Positions 50,801 through 62,800 of a stretch of DNA of 64,000 nt are shown in pieces. Each line of letters starts with the position of its first letter. Positions within the stretch are counted from its first letter, which is position 1. Source of the stretch: Hydractinia symbiolongicarpus (lineage: Eukaryota; Cnidaria; Hydrozoa; Anthoathecata; Hydractiniidae); assembly GCF_029227915.1 (NCBI RefSeq), contig NC_079875.1, positions 22,189,001 to 22,253,000 on the forward strand, given 5' to 3'. The notes beneath the pieces are model-generated. The model made no database searches and was not told the origin of the DNA. It worked only from the letters and a program-made list of their open reading frames with translations. A program made the position numbers and the translations under genes.

Positions 50801-53800
50801 TCCTTAACTTAACTGACAGGTTTTTTCAAATGCGATCTAACGTCGCTGTTTTTGTAGTAAATCATAATAGAAACCGAATAATGTAATAAATTGTTGCTAA
50901 TGTCAGCAATGCCATGGCATTTGTCCAAAATGCCACTGCCTGCCTAAACCATTTACTTCACTTCTGGAAGGAATGAATGTTTCCGAGAGACAAGTAAGTC
51001 ACTAGGCTGATTATTATAACTATTAGCTGAAATATTTTTACACTAAATACGTTTTTCCCTAGCTAGTAGCTATATATTTAAAGCAAAGTGCAAAAATCAA
51101 TTGTTATGTACTACATTCAGCAAATTTTTGTAATTTGCCAAACGTAATTCACACCAAAATTTCAGGTAAACAAAAAAAATACTCACTTCGTAAACATCTT
51201 TAAATTCAACTATCTGCTCTAAATCTTTACCATTTTTGCTGTGTCTCTAAAATAAAAGCAATACAGTTCTACCATACTGAGTTAAAGAAATAATTAAACT
51301 AAGTTGTGTATCAATTTTATGCACTGGCATCTGGGGATAATACAAAAAGTGCATTACAAATTTTTAGAAAAAGCATTTCATAAACGAACGGTTGCGTGAT
51401 TTGACATTCCTTTGATTAAACTAGTTTCTCCATAGTTTGTGAGTTAAGATGTGTAAAAATAAATTCAAAATATTATTCGCCTGATTATCTTCAATGAACT
51501 TTGTTTCAAAAAATGATGAACACAGACAAATTTTTCAATTTCTGTGCTTTGCAAGCTTTCCACATTCCAAATATCTGTCTATCATATTTTAGAACTCTCG
51601 ATAAAACACAGACCATGTTCTATTTTCTATTTTTCTAGAAAAATTATTTTGTCTTTCTATCAAATATTCTTATTGCCTAAATTTTTAGAAACCCTAAGAT
51701 ACTTTAGCTCTATACATGTTATTTTGTTCTTAATGATAATATAAAGTTGTTGGATACACTTCCAATGTCAATGTTCCCATTTCCAAGCTATTCTGCCATG
51801 GTCCCATTTATGTACTGTTACAATAATAAACCAGTCGAGTAGGATGATGAAGATGTATCAGTTTTATGTTGTGATAGAGAAAGCTTCCATGTAGATAAAA
51901 TTGTGTTCCATTCTATTTTTCGTTTTAACTTGGCAGATATTGTTTTTAGTAAAAGCACCGAGTTCTTAACACTTTTAATTCCTTGAAAAGATTCATTCAA
52001 TGTAATAAATGTTTCATTTTGAGAAGCTTTCCAGAAAGCTGTGTGTGAAAAATACGAGAAAAATCAATACAAATACTTTAAAATGTTTTTCTTTTCATGT
52101 TTCGTCAACCTAAATTGATATTAAAATCCATTTTTGAACTTCTTATAACTGGAAACAGGAAGATTTAACTTGATACATTTGGATAATTTTAAATTGCCAA
52201 AAAAAAAAAAAATTATGATGTAAGGGGAGTACTATGGAAGTCTGTTTATAATTTCAACCGATAAATGCAGCTAGAAGTTAGAAGCACTTTTCTACTTCCA
52301 ACTATATAGTACACTGAAATGTTTCTTTTAAATGATTTAAATATGCAGAATATACCAATATAAATTCTGGTTGCAATGCCTTGGCCCCAATAGTATTCTG
52401 CCTTATAATATCTGGTGAGTCATGAGAGCAAATTAAATTGAAATTAAATTACTGTTGATCTTGGCAGAAAGTAAAGCTGTCTTTCAATGTTCTTAATTGC
52501 AACGCAGCAACTAAAAATAAACAAAACCATCACTAATTTTTCGTAAAGAAGTTTATACCAATGAGAGCTTATTAAAAAGTTTGAAACAATCAAGCAAAAT
52601 AATATCAAATACAGAAATATGAAAATGACAGGAAGAGCTATTACACACCTGACATAGGTTTTAGAACTTTCCATCCACACTTTACCAAACATGTACACAG
52701 TGCCTAGAAGTGAAAGCTAACAGAATAAATCTAGAAAAACATCAGCATTACATATCCCAACTAGATTTATACCAATGTTCTCTTAGTTTGATTAAAGGAC
52801 AACATCATCATCATCATTCTCGGCTTAACGTCCGTTTTCCATGCTAGCATGGGTTGGACGGGGTATATTAATGACCCTCTTCCAATCTGATCTATACTGT
52901 GTTAGATCTAAACTCAACTTCCTCTGTATCAAGTCTGTCCTTATAACCTCCTGCCAAGTCTTTCTCGGTCTGCCTCTGGGCTTTGCCCCAGGAACTATCA
53001 AGTCTCTACACTTTCTTACCCAATTATCCTCCTCCATTCTTTCCAAGTGCCCCAGCCAATTCAATCTTCTTATCCAGATAACATCTTTAATTCTACGGAG
53101 ACTTAGCCTGCTTCTTAGCTCATCTGAACTCTTTCTGTCTCTCAGACTGGCGTTACACATCCACCTAACCATTCTCATATCATTCCTTTCTAAACGGTCA
53201 AGATCTTCCTGCTTCACAGTCCATGTCTCACTACCGTACATCATAACACTTCTTACACAGGCCTCATACAACCTACCTTTTACCTCAGTTGACAGGACTC
53301 TGCTAGTCAACAAAGGTAGTAACTCTCTGAACTTTTTCCAAGCAGAACCTATCCTGCAAGTAACACTTCTTCCAACACCCCCTTCACTGCCCAACATATC
53401 ACTTAAGTAACAGAAGTTCTCAACTATCTCTAACGAGCCACTAATACTACTGCACTTCTGATGTACCCAATGCTTGCACGTCTGACAAAAAATTGAGTTA
53501 CTACCAACCCCTTTCCTGCAAACTCCACAAGGCCACTTTCCAACTACAAGGTCACACTTAGCTTTAATGCTACTAATAATGACTTTAGACTTTGCTGTGT
53601 TTACCTTTAGCCCTTTCTCTTCTAGTCCTTTCTTCCACTTCTCAAACTTTTCAACTAATTCTTCCATCGACTCTGCTATGAGAACCAAATCATCTGCATA
53701 CAATAGCTCCCATGGACAACCTGTTCTGAACTCCATCGACAGCGCTTCTAAGACTAGAATAAACAACAAAGGACTAAGTACAGAACCCTGATGTACACCA

Positions 53801-56800
53801 ACATTTACACTAAATTCATCACTAAGTGAATCGTTAATTCTGACACGACTTCTAGCATTGCTGTACATAGACTGTACCATCGTAACTAGCCACTCATCCA
53901 CACCTAATTTTCTCATAGCCCACCAAATAACTTTATGTGGCACTCTATCGAAAGCTTTCTCTAAATCTACAAAGGCAAATAGATATTATTTCTCTTTCCT
54001 AAATACTTTACCTGAAGCTGTCTGAGTAAAAATATTGCATTTGTAGTGCCATGCCCTGGAACAAAACCAAATTGCATATCAATTCTTTCTCTAAGTAACT
54101 TATCAATCACTCTTTCAATAACTTTCATTACTTGATCAACCAACTTCAAACCTCCATAGTTACCCCTTTCTAATGCATCACCCTTGCCCTTGAAACAATT
54201 CACTATTACACTCGAGTGCCACTCGGAATAGCAACATCCTTTATAATGTGGTTAGCAAGACTTGTAATAAGCTCAACTCCAATATATCCAGATGCTTTTA
54301 CCATCTCTGCAACAATACCTGATACTCCTGCAGCCTTGCCAATCTTCAATTTCCTAATAGCCTCCACTACCCATTCTGTCTTGATCTGCATAGCTGGCCC
54401 TTCTACAACAGCATCAGACAAATTATCCTTGTCCCAATCAAACTCAGTGTTAAGCAACCTCTGATAAGGATTCTTCCAAGCTACCCTTTTCCCCTCCTCT
54501 GTGCTAGCCAAAACACCTTCATCATTACGTATACACTTCTCACCTACAACATCTTGATAAGTCTTCTTCATTTGCTTTGCTATCTTGAATACCTCATTGC
54601 GCTGGTCTTCCCTTCTTAACACATCTGCAAATCTGTTTCTCTCTGCTTCTGATTTTGCCTTATACACTGCTGTACGAGCACGACGCTTAGCTTTTAAGTA
54701 AATATTTTTACTACCACCTGACTTCCACTCTTTCCAAAGTTTCCTCTTTTCCTTTATACACTGGTCAACCTCATTATTCCACCACCAGGTCTGTCTATGT
54801 CTAGCTGGTCCTTTTGTCCACCCACAGGTATCATCAGAAGCTTCTAGAAGACAATTCTTCAAAGTAGTCCAACTACTTTCAACATTGTCACTATCACATT
54901 GACCATTGTGGGCTAACTGCTGAACTTTTGCACTAAATTGTCTTGCTACAATCTCTTCATTCAGCTTCCAGACTTTTCGAAGGGGCCGGTACTTCCCTTG
55001 GCTTCTTTAACACTCTTCAAGATAATATCACAAACCAGCAACCTATGCTGGGAAACACACTCTTCCCCCGATATAACTTCCACATCCTTCACCACTTTCT
55101 TGTCTGACTTTCTAACCAGGAAGTGATCTATCTGTGTCTTACAACTACCTGACTCATATGTTATCAGCCTACTCTGTCTCTTACTGAATGATGTGTTGCA
55201 AACCACCATGTCCGTTGACATTCCAAACTCAAGCAATCTCTCCCCTTCCTTATTTCTGCTCCCAAATCCATAGCCTCCATGCACACCTCTATAACCTTTA
55301 GATGACTTCACAACTTGACCATGACAAGTTCAGTGTCTCCAAACTTTGATGTGACTGCTATTAAGTCATTATAAAACTTAAATATTTATCTTCCTCACTG
55401 AGTCCACACTGTGGAGCATAAACTGACAGAAAAGTGACAATCCTATTACCTATCAAAAACTTTTTCTACCCACTTCCCTGCAACGAATATGCCAACTCCT
55501 CCATATCCATCACTATTACCAATCCAAAAAAGCTTATACCTTACCCTCCTACCTTCCACAAATCTCACTAAAGCTCCTCTCCAACTAACTTCCTGAACAC
55601 AACACATATCAACAGATCTATGTTCTAACATTTCAACTACTTCACCTGCTCTACCTCTCAGAGTACCAACATTTACACTAGCCATTCAAACAAAAAACAA
55701 TTTTGTCTCACCTTCCAAAGAGAAAAATATCACGCTTTTAAAAATGGAAAGCCTGTCAAGTGTAATTTCAATGCCGCAAGTAGCTGCATGTGAGTAAAAA
55801 CTTCAGAACTTTGAAATTCTTTTTCTCAGTGTTTATTTTTGATAAAATGGTATCTACATCTGAACTTTATCTTACAAAACAAAATAACGTTTGTGTAGAA
55901 AAGTTGTTTTGAAATAAAGCTAAATAAAATAATTAAAAAGGTTTTTTTTTTAATTTTTTTGTAAAAACGTGTTTAAATTTTTTTACAGCCATCTATGTGA
56001 AAGAAAACAAGTTGAAAAAGTAGCATTTGGAAGAATATGAAATAGTAAGAAAACTGTAAAATTTTAAACAAAATGGTAAAAACCCTTTTTAGATACAGCC
56101 CAGCTGGGAAGAATAGTCAAAAAATTTTGAAAAAAAACCAGCCAAGAAACATCAGTTAGGAGAGACTGGGAGTAAATTTTGTATACACCTAAACCTCAAA
56201 CGACCTTAATATTTTTCCAAAACAATTATATCACTAAATTGAGAAAAATAAGGGCTTCTAAAATATCTACATATCAGGTAAAACTGTTATTTAGAGATGA
56301 TATTTGGATTATAAAAATTATGCGCACTTTCCTTTACACTCGCCTTAAGAAGTTTTAGTCTTTAGTAACTACTTTTTCAGAAAATTGTTTGTGAGCTTTG
56401 TAAAAAATTTCCAGGATCGTGGTCACCATGCAACATGGGTAGCAAGAGAGAATAAAGGTAGGAACACTACAGGAATATTAGAAGCAGGAACAATAACAGA
56501 TATAAGTAATGTGTTTAAGTAAAAAAGAAGGATAATTTTTTATAAACCTTTGCCTTTTTCAAAAACTCATTGATTAATAGAAACAAACCTGGCTGATTAT
56601 ATGCATCTTCGTATGCATCTAACCAGAAAAAACGAAGAACTTCTTCACCTTGAAAAAGAAGATAAAAAAATGTGTGATTTTAAATTGTTAAAAGTATGTT
56701 TTATTTGTGCATATTAACAAATCTTAACATACCATTGACATTTATAGTTGGTACAGATGAAGGGGTCGCGCAGACATTGGGAATAGACTATGGAAAAAAA

Positions 56801-59800
56801 GTTAACTGCAATGAAATTAAAATATATATTATATATTGTGTTTTATCACAAAGATGACAGGACATTCTGCATTATAGTTTTTATTAGCCAAACGAAAATA
56901 AAAATTGCAATTATTAAGTCAAAATATAACTTTCTATAATTTGATTTAATAATAATTTGTACAAAATTTATAATAATTTATACAAAATTTATAATAATTT
57001 ATACAAAATTTATAATAATTTGTACAAAATTTATAATAATTTATACACAAAGTGCTCCATTTTTGACTACTAAAATTTCTTATTTTTTCATGAAAATTGG
57101 CAAAAACTACACCAGGCAAGAAAAAAGATCAAAAAGTACTTTTTCTTTGGTCGTCTGCAATGTCTTTGTATTTTGAATAAAAAGACTTAGAAATGATAAC
57201 GAAAAGAGTTGCTTACAGCCTCCTGAAACTTTTTATCAAACATTGATTGCCAATCCTGTTTGTTTATTGCTTTTTCTTCTTTTTTTTCGCTTTTTAAATT
57301 AGGTGCTTCTTCTATTATCTATAAAGGAATGAAAAAATTAGAAGAAAAAGAAAAACAGTTTTAAAACTTACAACTTATGTGACTTTTCACATACCTCTTT
57401 GACATCTTTCATATCAACATTTTCATTTTCATTTTCAATATCATCAATTTCATTTGTTATGCTGCTTTTAAACTCTTCTGTTTTTACAATCCTATTGTTA
57501 TCTTGAGACACTTAAAGATATAGAGAGAAAAAATTATTCATATACTCTTTTTAAGAGTGAAAAGAATCATCTCGATTGCTTTATAAATGGCACAGGCAAT
57601 TAATGCATTGCACCTTAAAATGCATAACACATGATATTTGCTGCAAAGGCATCTAAAGTATTCTGAAATACTGAACCGAGTCAATTTCACTTAACCAATG
57701 CCAGAACATCATATTTAAACCAAAAATTCTAAACTAACCATAACAAGAGTCCTGGCTATCAGGGAAATCGGGCTCCTGGTGCTCGAATGAGTCATTTTCC
57801 ACAAATCCATCGTCTACTGGAACTGTTTCTTGTTTAACTTTTAGTGGTATGATTTTCCGTGACTTTTTACTAATGGTCACCTTTTTTTCTTCCTAAAAAA
57901 CACAGTAGTTTAATTTGAGTAATTTGATTGAAAAAACAAAACAACAAAAAACAAAGTTAAAACACATTGTGCTATCTTACCTGAAGTCTTCTTGGGGGGT
58001 GCTTATTCGATCTTTTAGGTGTTCTAAAAGAAAATGTTTTGTAACCACGAAGGATAGATGCATCAGTCATTTTCAGAAATATTTGAATCAAATCACGGGT
58101 GCGATGTAAAATGCACTTGCAAAGGATGTTACGCGTGCGATGTTGCGCATTCATTTTGCGGTAGAAAAGTGGGGGACGTTTTGAATCAATTTCCTTTTCT
58201 ACATGTTCGAAATAGTATGCGTGACTATACCGCACGTGGGTTTCTTTTTTAAAATTGTTTTAATAACACTTGTGCCATAAAGAAGAAAATCCAATAAATT
58301 CCATTAAACTGCTATGGTTTCCAATTGTTTTGTCAAATGAAAAAATTATCTACAATTAAATCCGTCATAAAATGTCTATTCCGTCTGTAAGTGCAGTGGA
58401 CTTGCTTCATCCGTGCTCCGTTGGCGTTCACCTCCGCATTAGTTAAGAACCGCATGACTGGATTTCTTGTGTAAGACCTGGTTACCAATGACGAAGGGGC
58501 CAGGCAAGAGAGATTTATATATACGTAGTTCTTTTAAAGGTGAATTAGCTAGGATGATCAGGTTGGCTATGAATAGGCTTGCTCATGGAAAAAGGACCAG
58601 GACTATTCACTAATTCTGAGATCTGAAAGTGGGGGGTGTCCAACCAAGATGGAATTTATCGGACGTTTTGTCCGATGAAAGTTTGAAACAAGCTACGGAC
58701 ATGTCCAGTCTGCCGTCGTTAAAATATTTTAAGACAGCAAAATTTTGTTGTCGTGATTTTTGTTTTGCCGTCGAAGCTGACTTAACGGCGGCAGATTTTT
58801 GCTGTCTAACATTTTCGCTAATTCAGAGGGCTGAACTCATTTATTTAAAAAAATTACAGTGGCATTTTTTTTCTTTGTCACCGTCAGTGCAAAGTAGGAA
58901 GGCGGTTATGACAGCATTCCCATGACGTCATCAATTTCCATAACTGTTCACACCATTAAAAACATTGTCATTTAATAGACCTATTTCCATATCCATATTT
59001 TTAGCATACGAAAACACTGAATAACATGAAAACGAGATTAGTTATGAGCAAATTTTCAGTTTGCAGCAAGTGGCGCAGATATGGTTTGCAATTACTTGCA
59101 ATTATTTGCAAAATTAATTTGTTATACGAATTGTTATTGACATTTGGTGATAATATGGGGTAATATAGCATGCATCATTGGGCCTTTCTAATGCTTTTGT
59201 TCATTATTCTTGGTGTGAAATGAGCTAGGTATTAGTTAGCTTTGAACATATGAATAGCTATTTGGCTGACTGACTTGTTCTAAATAAACGTGAAATTTCT
59301 GGTTTCAAAAATTTGTAATGTTGCTGGTATATATCCTGTGTCCCAAGTTATTGAGTGTAAAGATTTTTTATAAAAACTGTAAAAATAACATTAGCCACAC
59401 AGTGCTTTTAAAATAATAGTTGACCTTGTGGGTGTTTATTTCTTTCCCAAGTGAGGGTACTTTGGGAACAAGATGGATGTTAAACTTTCCTTGGAATGTT
59501 CTTGCTTATTTTTGGTAAAAAAAATATTTCAAATTCAAAATATAACGCTGACAAAAGGGATGATACCCTATTTCTTAAATTTTGTATTTAAAGATTTAGC
59601 ATCTTGTATATAATTTCAGGAAAATAAAACTTTTTTTTGGTGATTTTGTTTAGTCAGAAACATTTTTCTCTGAGAGGATCACTTCACAAAGCAATTTAAA
59701 AATTGTTCCTTGAAAGAAACACAAAGTGGTTATTTGAAAAAAAACCTGGTTTTTAGGAACATTGAGACTGAGATTTTGCCAAAATTTAAAGTTGCGTATT

Positions 59801-62800
59801 ATTTTTTTAAAAAGACTTCACATATGGATATTTATGATATGCTCTTTGAATTAAACTGCAACTATTAAGGTTACCATCACAATGCTTGATAAAAATGAAC
59901 GAGTAGTGACAGAGGGAGTCTGACAATTATATACATAATCACAACAGACAATAGTGTGAAAATATTTGTTATATTTTTTTATGCAATAAATATTAAAAAT
60001 GCTTTATATTTATGGAGTACTTCTGTTAGCATCAGTCAAGCATATTAAACATTGATTTTTGGGAAAGGAAGAGCTCAAAATGAAATTCACAATATGTTTT
60101 CCAGTGTTGTAGCTTAGCTGGTTATGCTGGCTGGCTACAAGCAAAATAATTTTTTTTATCTGATCAGAGTAATAAGTGCCACCAAGCACTAGTAAACTTG
60201 TACATTAAGTTTAGCTTTAAATTTACTAGAAAACAATGAAATAAAAATGTATTAACATCATTCTAAACGTGGCTAGTTTTTGGGATTAGGTTGCTATAAC
60301 ATATTCCAAAAGAATACGCTTTTAAAATCAGCAATATTTCACAAATATGTCACACTACCACTATCAACTGTGTTAACTTCGATTTTGTGAAACTGCCAGT
60401 TAAAAGCTGTAAAAGTCAACATTTTGTTGATACATCCTTTAAACTTGCATGTAAACAACTACAATCCCAAAATTTGCTCATAACTAATGTCGTTTTCATG
60501 ATGCTCTGCATTTCCGAATGCATATTTTGCAGAATTGACAGGTTGAAGATATCACCAAAACAAACCCCAATATTTCCAGGTCATAATCAAAATGACTTAT
60601 GCTTAAGTGATGAAATTTAGCATTTTTTGTAGAATGTCTTAAAATACAAACCCATTCAAGGTTAAAAATTAATTTGATAACGTCACAGGGAATAAAACTG
60701 ACGTCACACATAAAATAGGCAATTTTTTCCATTTTACAATGCACTTTAATTTTTCACATGTTACTGGTGCTATGACCTTGTTTCTGAATAGACTTGTGGA
60801 CTTGAAGAAAAAAATTGATCAATATAAAAAATGAGTTTTCATGACATCATTTGGATAAAAAATGAAGTTTGTTCAAAAGTTTGCTATTTGCATTTAAATA
60901 TTGTTAAGGTAAAGAAATCATATTGGTTTCTCTATCAATTAGAAATGATCTCATTCTAGCCATGTCAATACTTCCTCGAAATCTGATCTGTATTTTATCC
61001 TTAGGATCTTAGCAACCCTTTAGTAACAACCTAGTGATGTAATAAATATTTTTATAATGAATACATCATTTACTACACCCTAACATTAAAGTCGACACTT
61101 CGAAATGCAGGAAAATTTACCCCCGTCCCAAGAATGTCTGCAAAGTATTAAATGTTTCTGAAATTCTTTTTTTATCACTAGCCACAATAAAAGTCAAAAA
61201 GTCACAGAAAGTTAGAAAAAGTCACAAAATTTCAGCACTGAATCTTATCATTAACACAAATTATGCCTAGCCAAACATCCATTGGTACTTGTTGTTGTCG
61301 TAAGGTATAATACGGTTAAAACATTGATCATCTATAGTGTGTAACTACTTTATTCGTTCTTTGAGCATTTTTACAATCTCTTCATTTTTTGACAGTCATA
61401 CCTTAAGCAAAATGCAAGCATACATACTTGGACATCCTACTCCCTCCTTTGCAACATACCCCTTATTACCTATAAAAGAAGTCTATTAACGAAAGAAGGC
61501 CTACTTGGTGTTTGTGACTGTCTTCACTTTAGCATTACTTTCAGTAGACTGAAAAAGAATACATAAAATGTGAGTGGCGTTGAGACAATTTACACAGCCA
61601 TTTTAGAGAAAACACAGGATTCTTTTTAACTGAGCTGCTAGTTTTAATTTTCAGAGCTAAATGATTAAATGAAGTAGGATAATTCCTTTACCCCTGCACA
61701 AACAGGGGATGCTGTTTTAGCATTGAAAACAAACATAATGCAAGTCACAGCAATGTTCATGAATAGGAATTTTAACCTATATGGGTTGAAGTTGTTAGCA
61801 GAATTGTAGGACACAAACAAATTTTGGGATGTTAAATGGGCGCTAATGATATTTACTATAAACCTTGTGCTTACAGGCTAATAATAGGTTAATGGAAATC
61901 ATTATGTAAAACAATTCCATATTGTCAAGGATTTGTTTTAATTTATTTTAGTTACTTAAGCTTATTTAAGATTAAATTGAAAGATTAGAAAACACACAAA
62001 GCTCAAATATAGTAATATTTTTCACATAAAAAACATTACTGAACAAAGTTTATATCATATTTTTTAACAATATTTAATAACTAAATAAATACAAACTATT
62101 AAAATAGGTTTAAAAAAAATGTAAGTCAAAAATAAATGTCAGTTCAGGTGAGATGCCTGTTTAGGCGAGAAGAGAACAAAAAACAAGTATTTTTGTACAG
62201 TTTTTCGGAAAAATATGGTTAGTTGAGTCTATAGAACAAATAATTAAATTTCCTTCCCCTTATAATATGTTCTTGTTGCATTGATAAGAAATCCAAATCA
62301 AATTTTTGTTTGCTCTTGTATATGGATTATATTCTTTTTCAAATAAAATAGATACAAAATTGAAGCACTTTACCAGACAGAAATGTGTGTATAGTTATTG
62401 TTACATGAATACAGCGATACATGCTCCATTTAGTAGCATTTTTGTGATTTTACATTTTAAGCTTAATATTAAGATCGCACATGCACCACACACAAGGAAT
62501 TATATCAAGACGTGTTATTTACTGCATGCCCACTAAAAATGTTTGGAACGAAGAGTCATTATTCCATTATTTTTTCATTATATTGTTATTGCTCTCACTC
62601 TTACGAAATAGAAAATATGTATGGATACTCTGTACCCAACAAAAACACTGCACACTGTTTGTTTGTATCCTGGCGGTCAAATCGAATTTCGGCGTTCAGC
62701 GACTGTTGACCGACTGTTATTGAAGCGCTGTTGACTTGAAAAAGTTCAGTGCAAACATGTCCATAGCAATTTTACTATAGTTTGGGGTAAATTTATGACT

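Larger units (their letters stand above)
52805..55685 (-). mobile_element. RTE-like non-LTR retrotransposon, decayed
   Basis: On the minus strand an APE-type endonuclease (from 55685) is followed by reverse transcriptase and a short 3' end at 52805, which closes in a GAT-repeat tail after the words CATGCTAGCATGG and AACGGACGTTAA. Such simple-repeat tails fit RTE-type LINEs. Both ends of the ORF are present, so the insertion is nearly full length, but at least two frameshifts and one small deletion disable it. It lies in the POLA1 intron 52704-56588, in the same orientation as POLA1. Confidence 0.85.
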
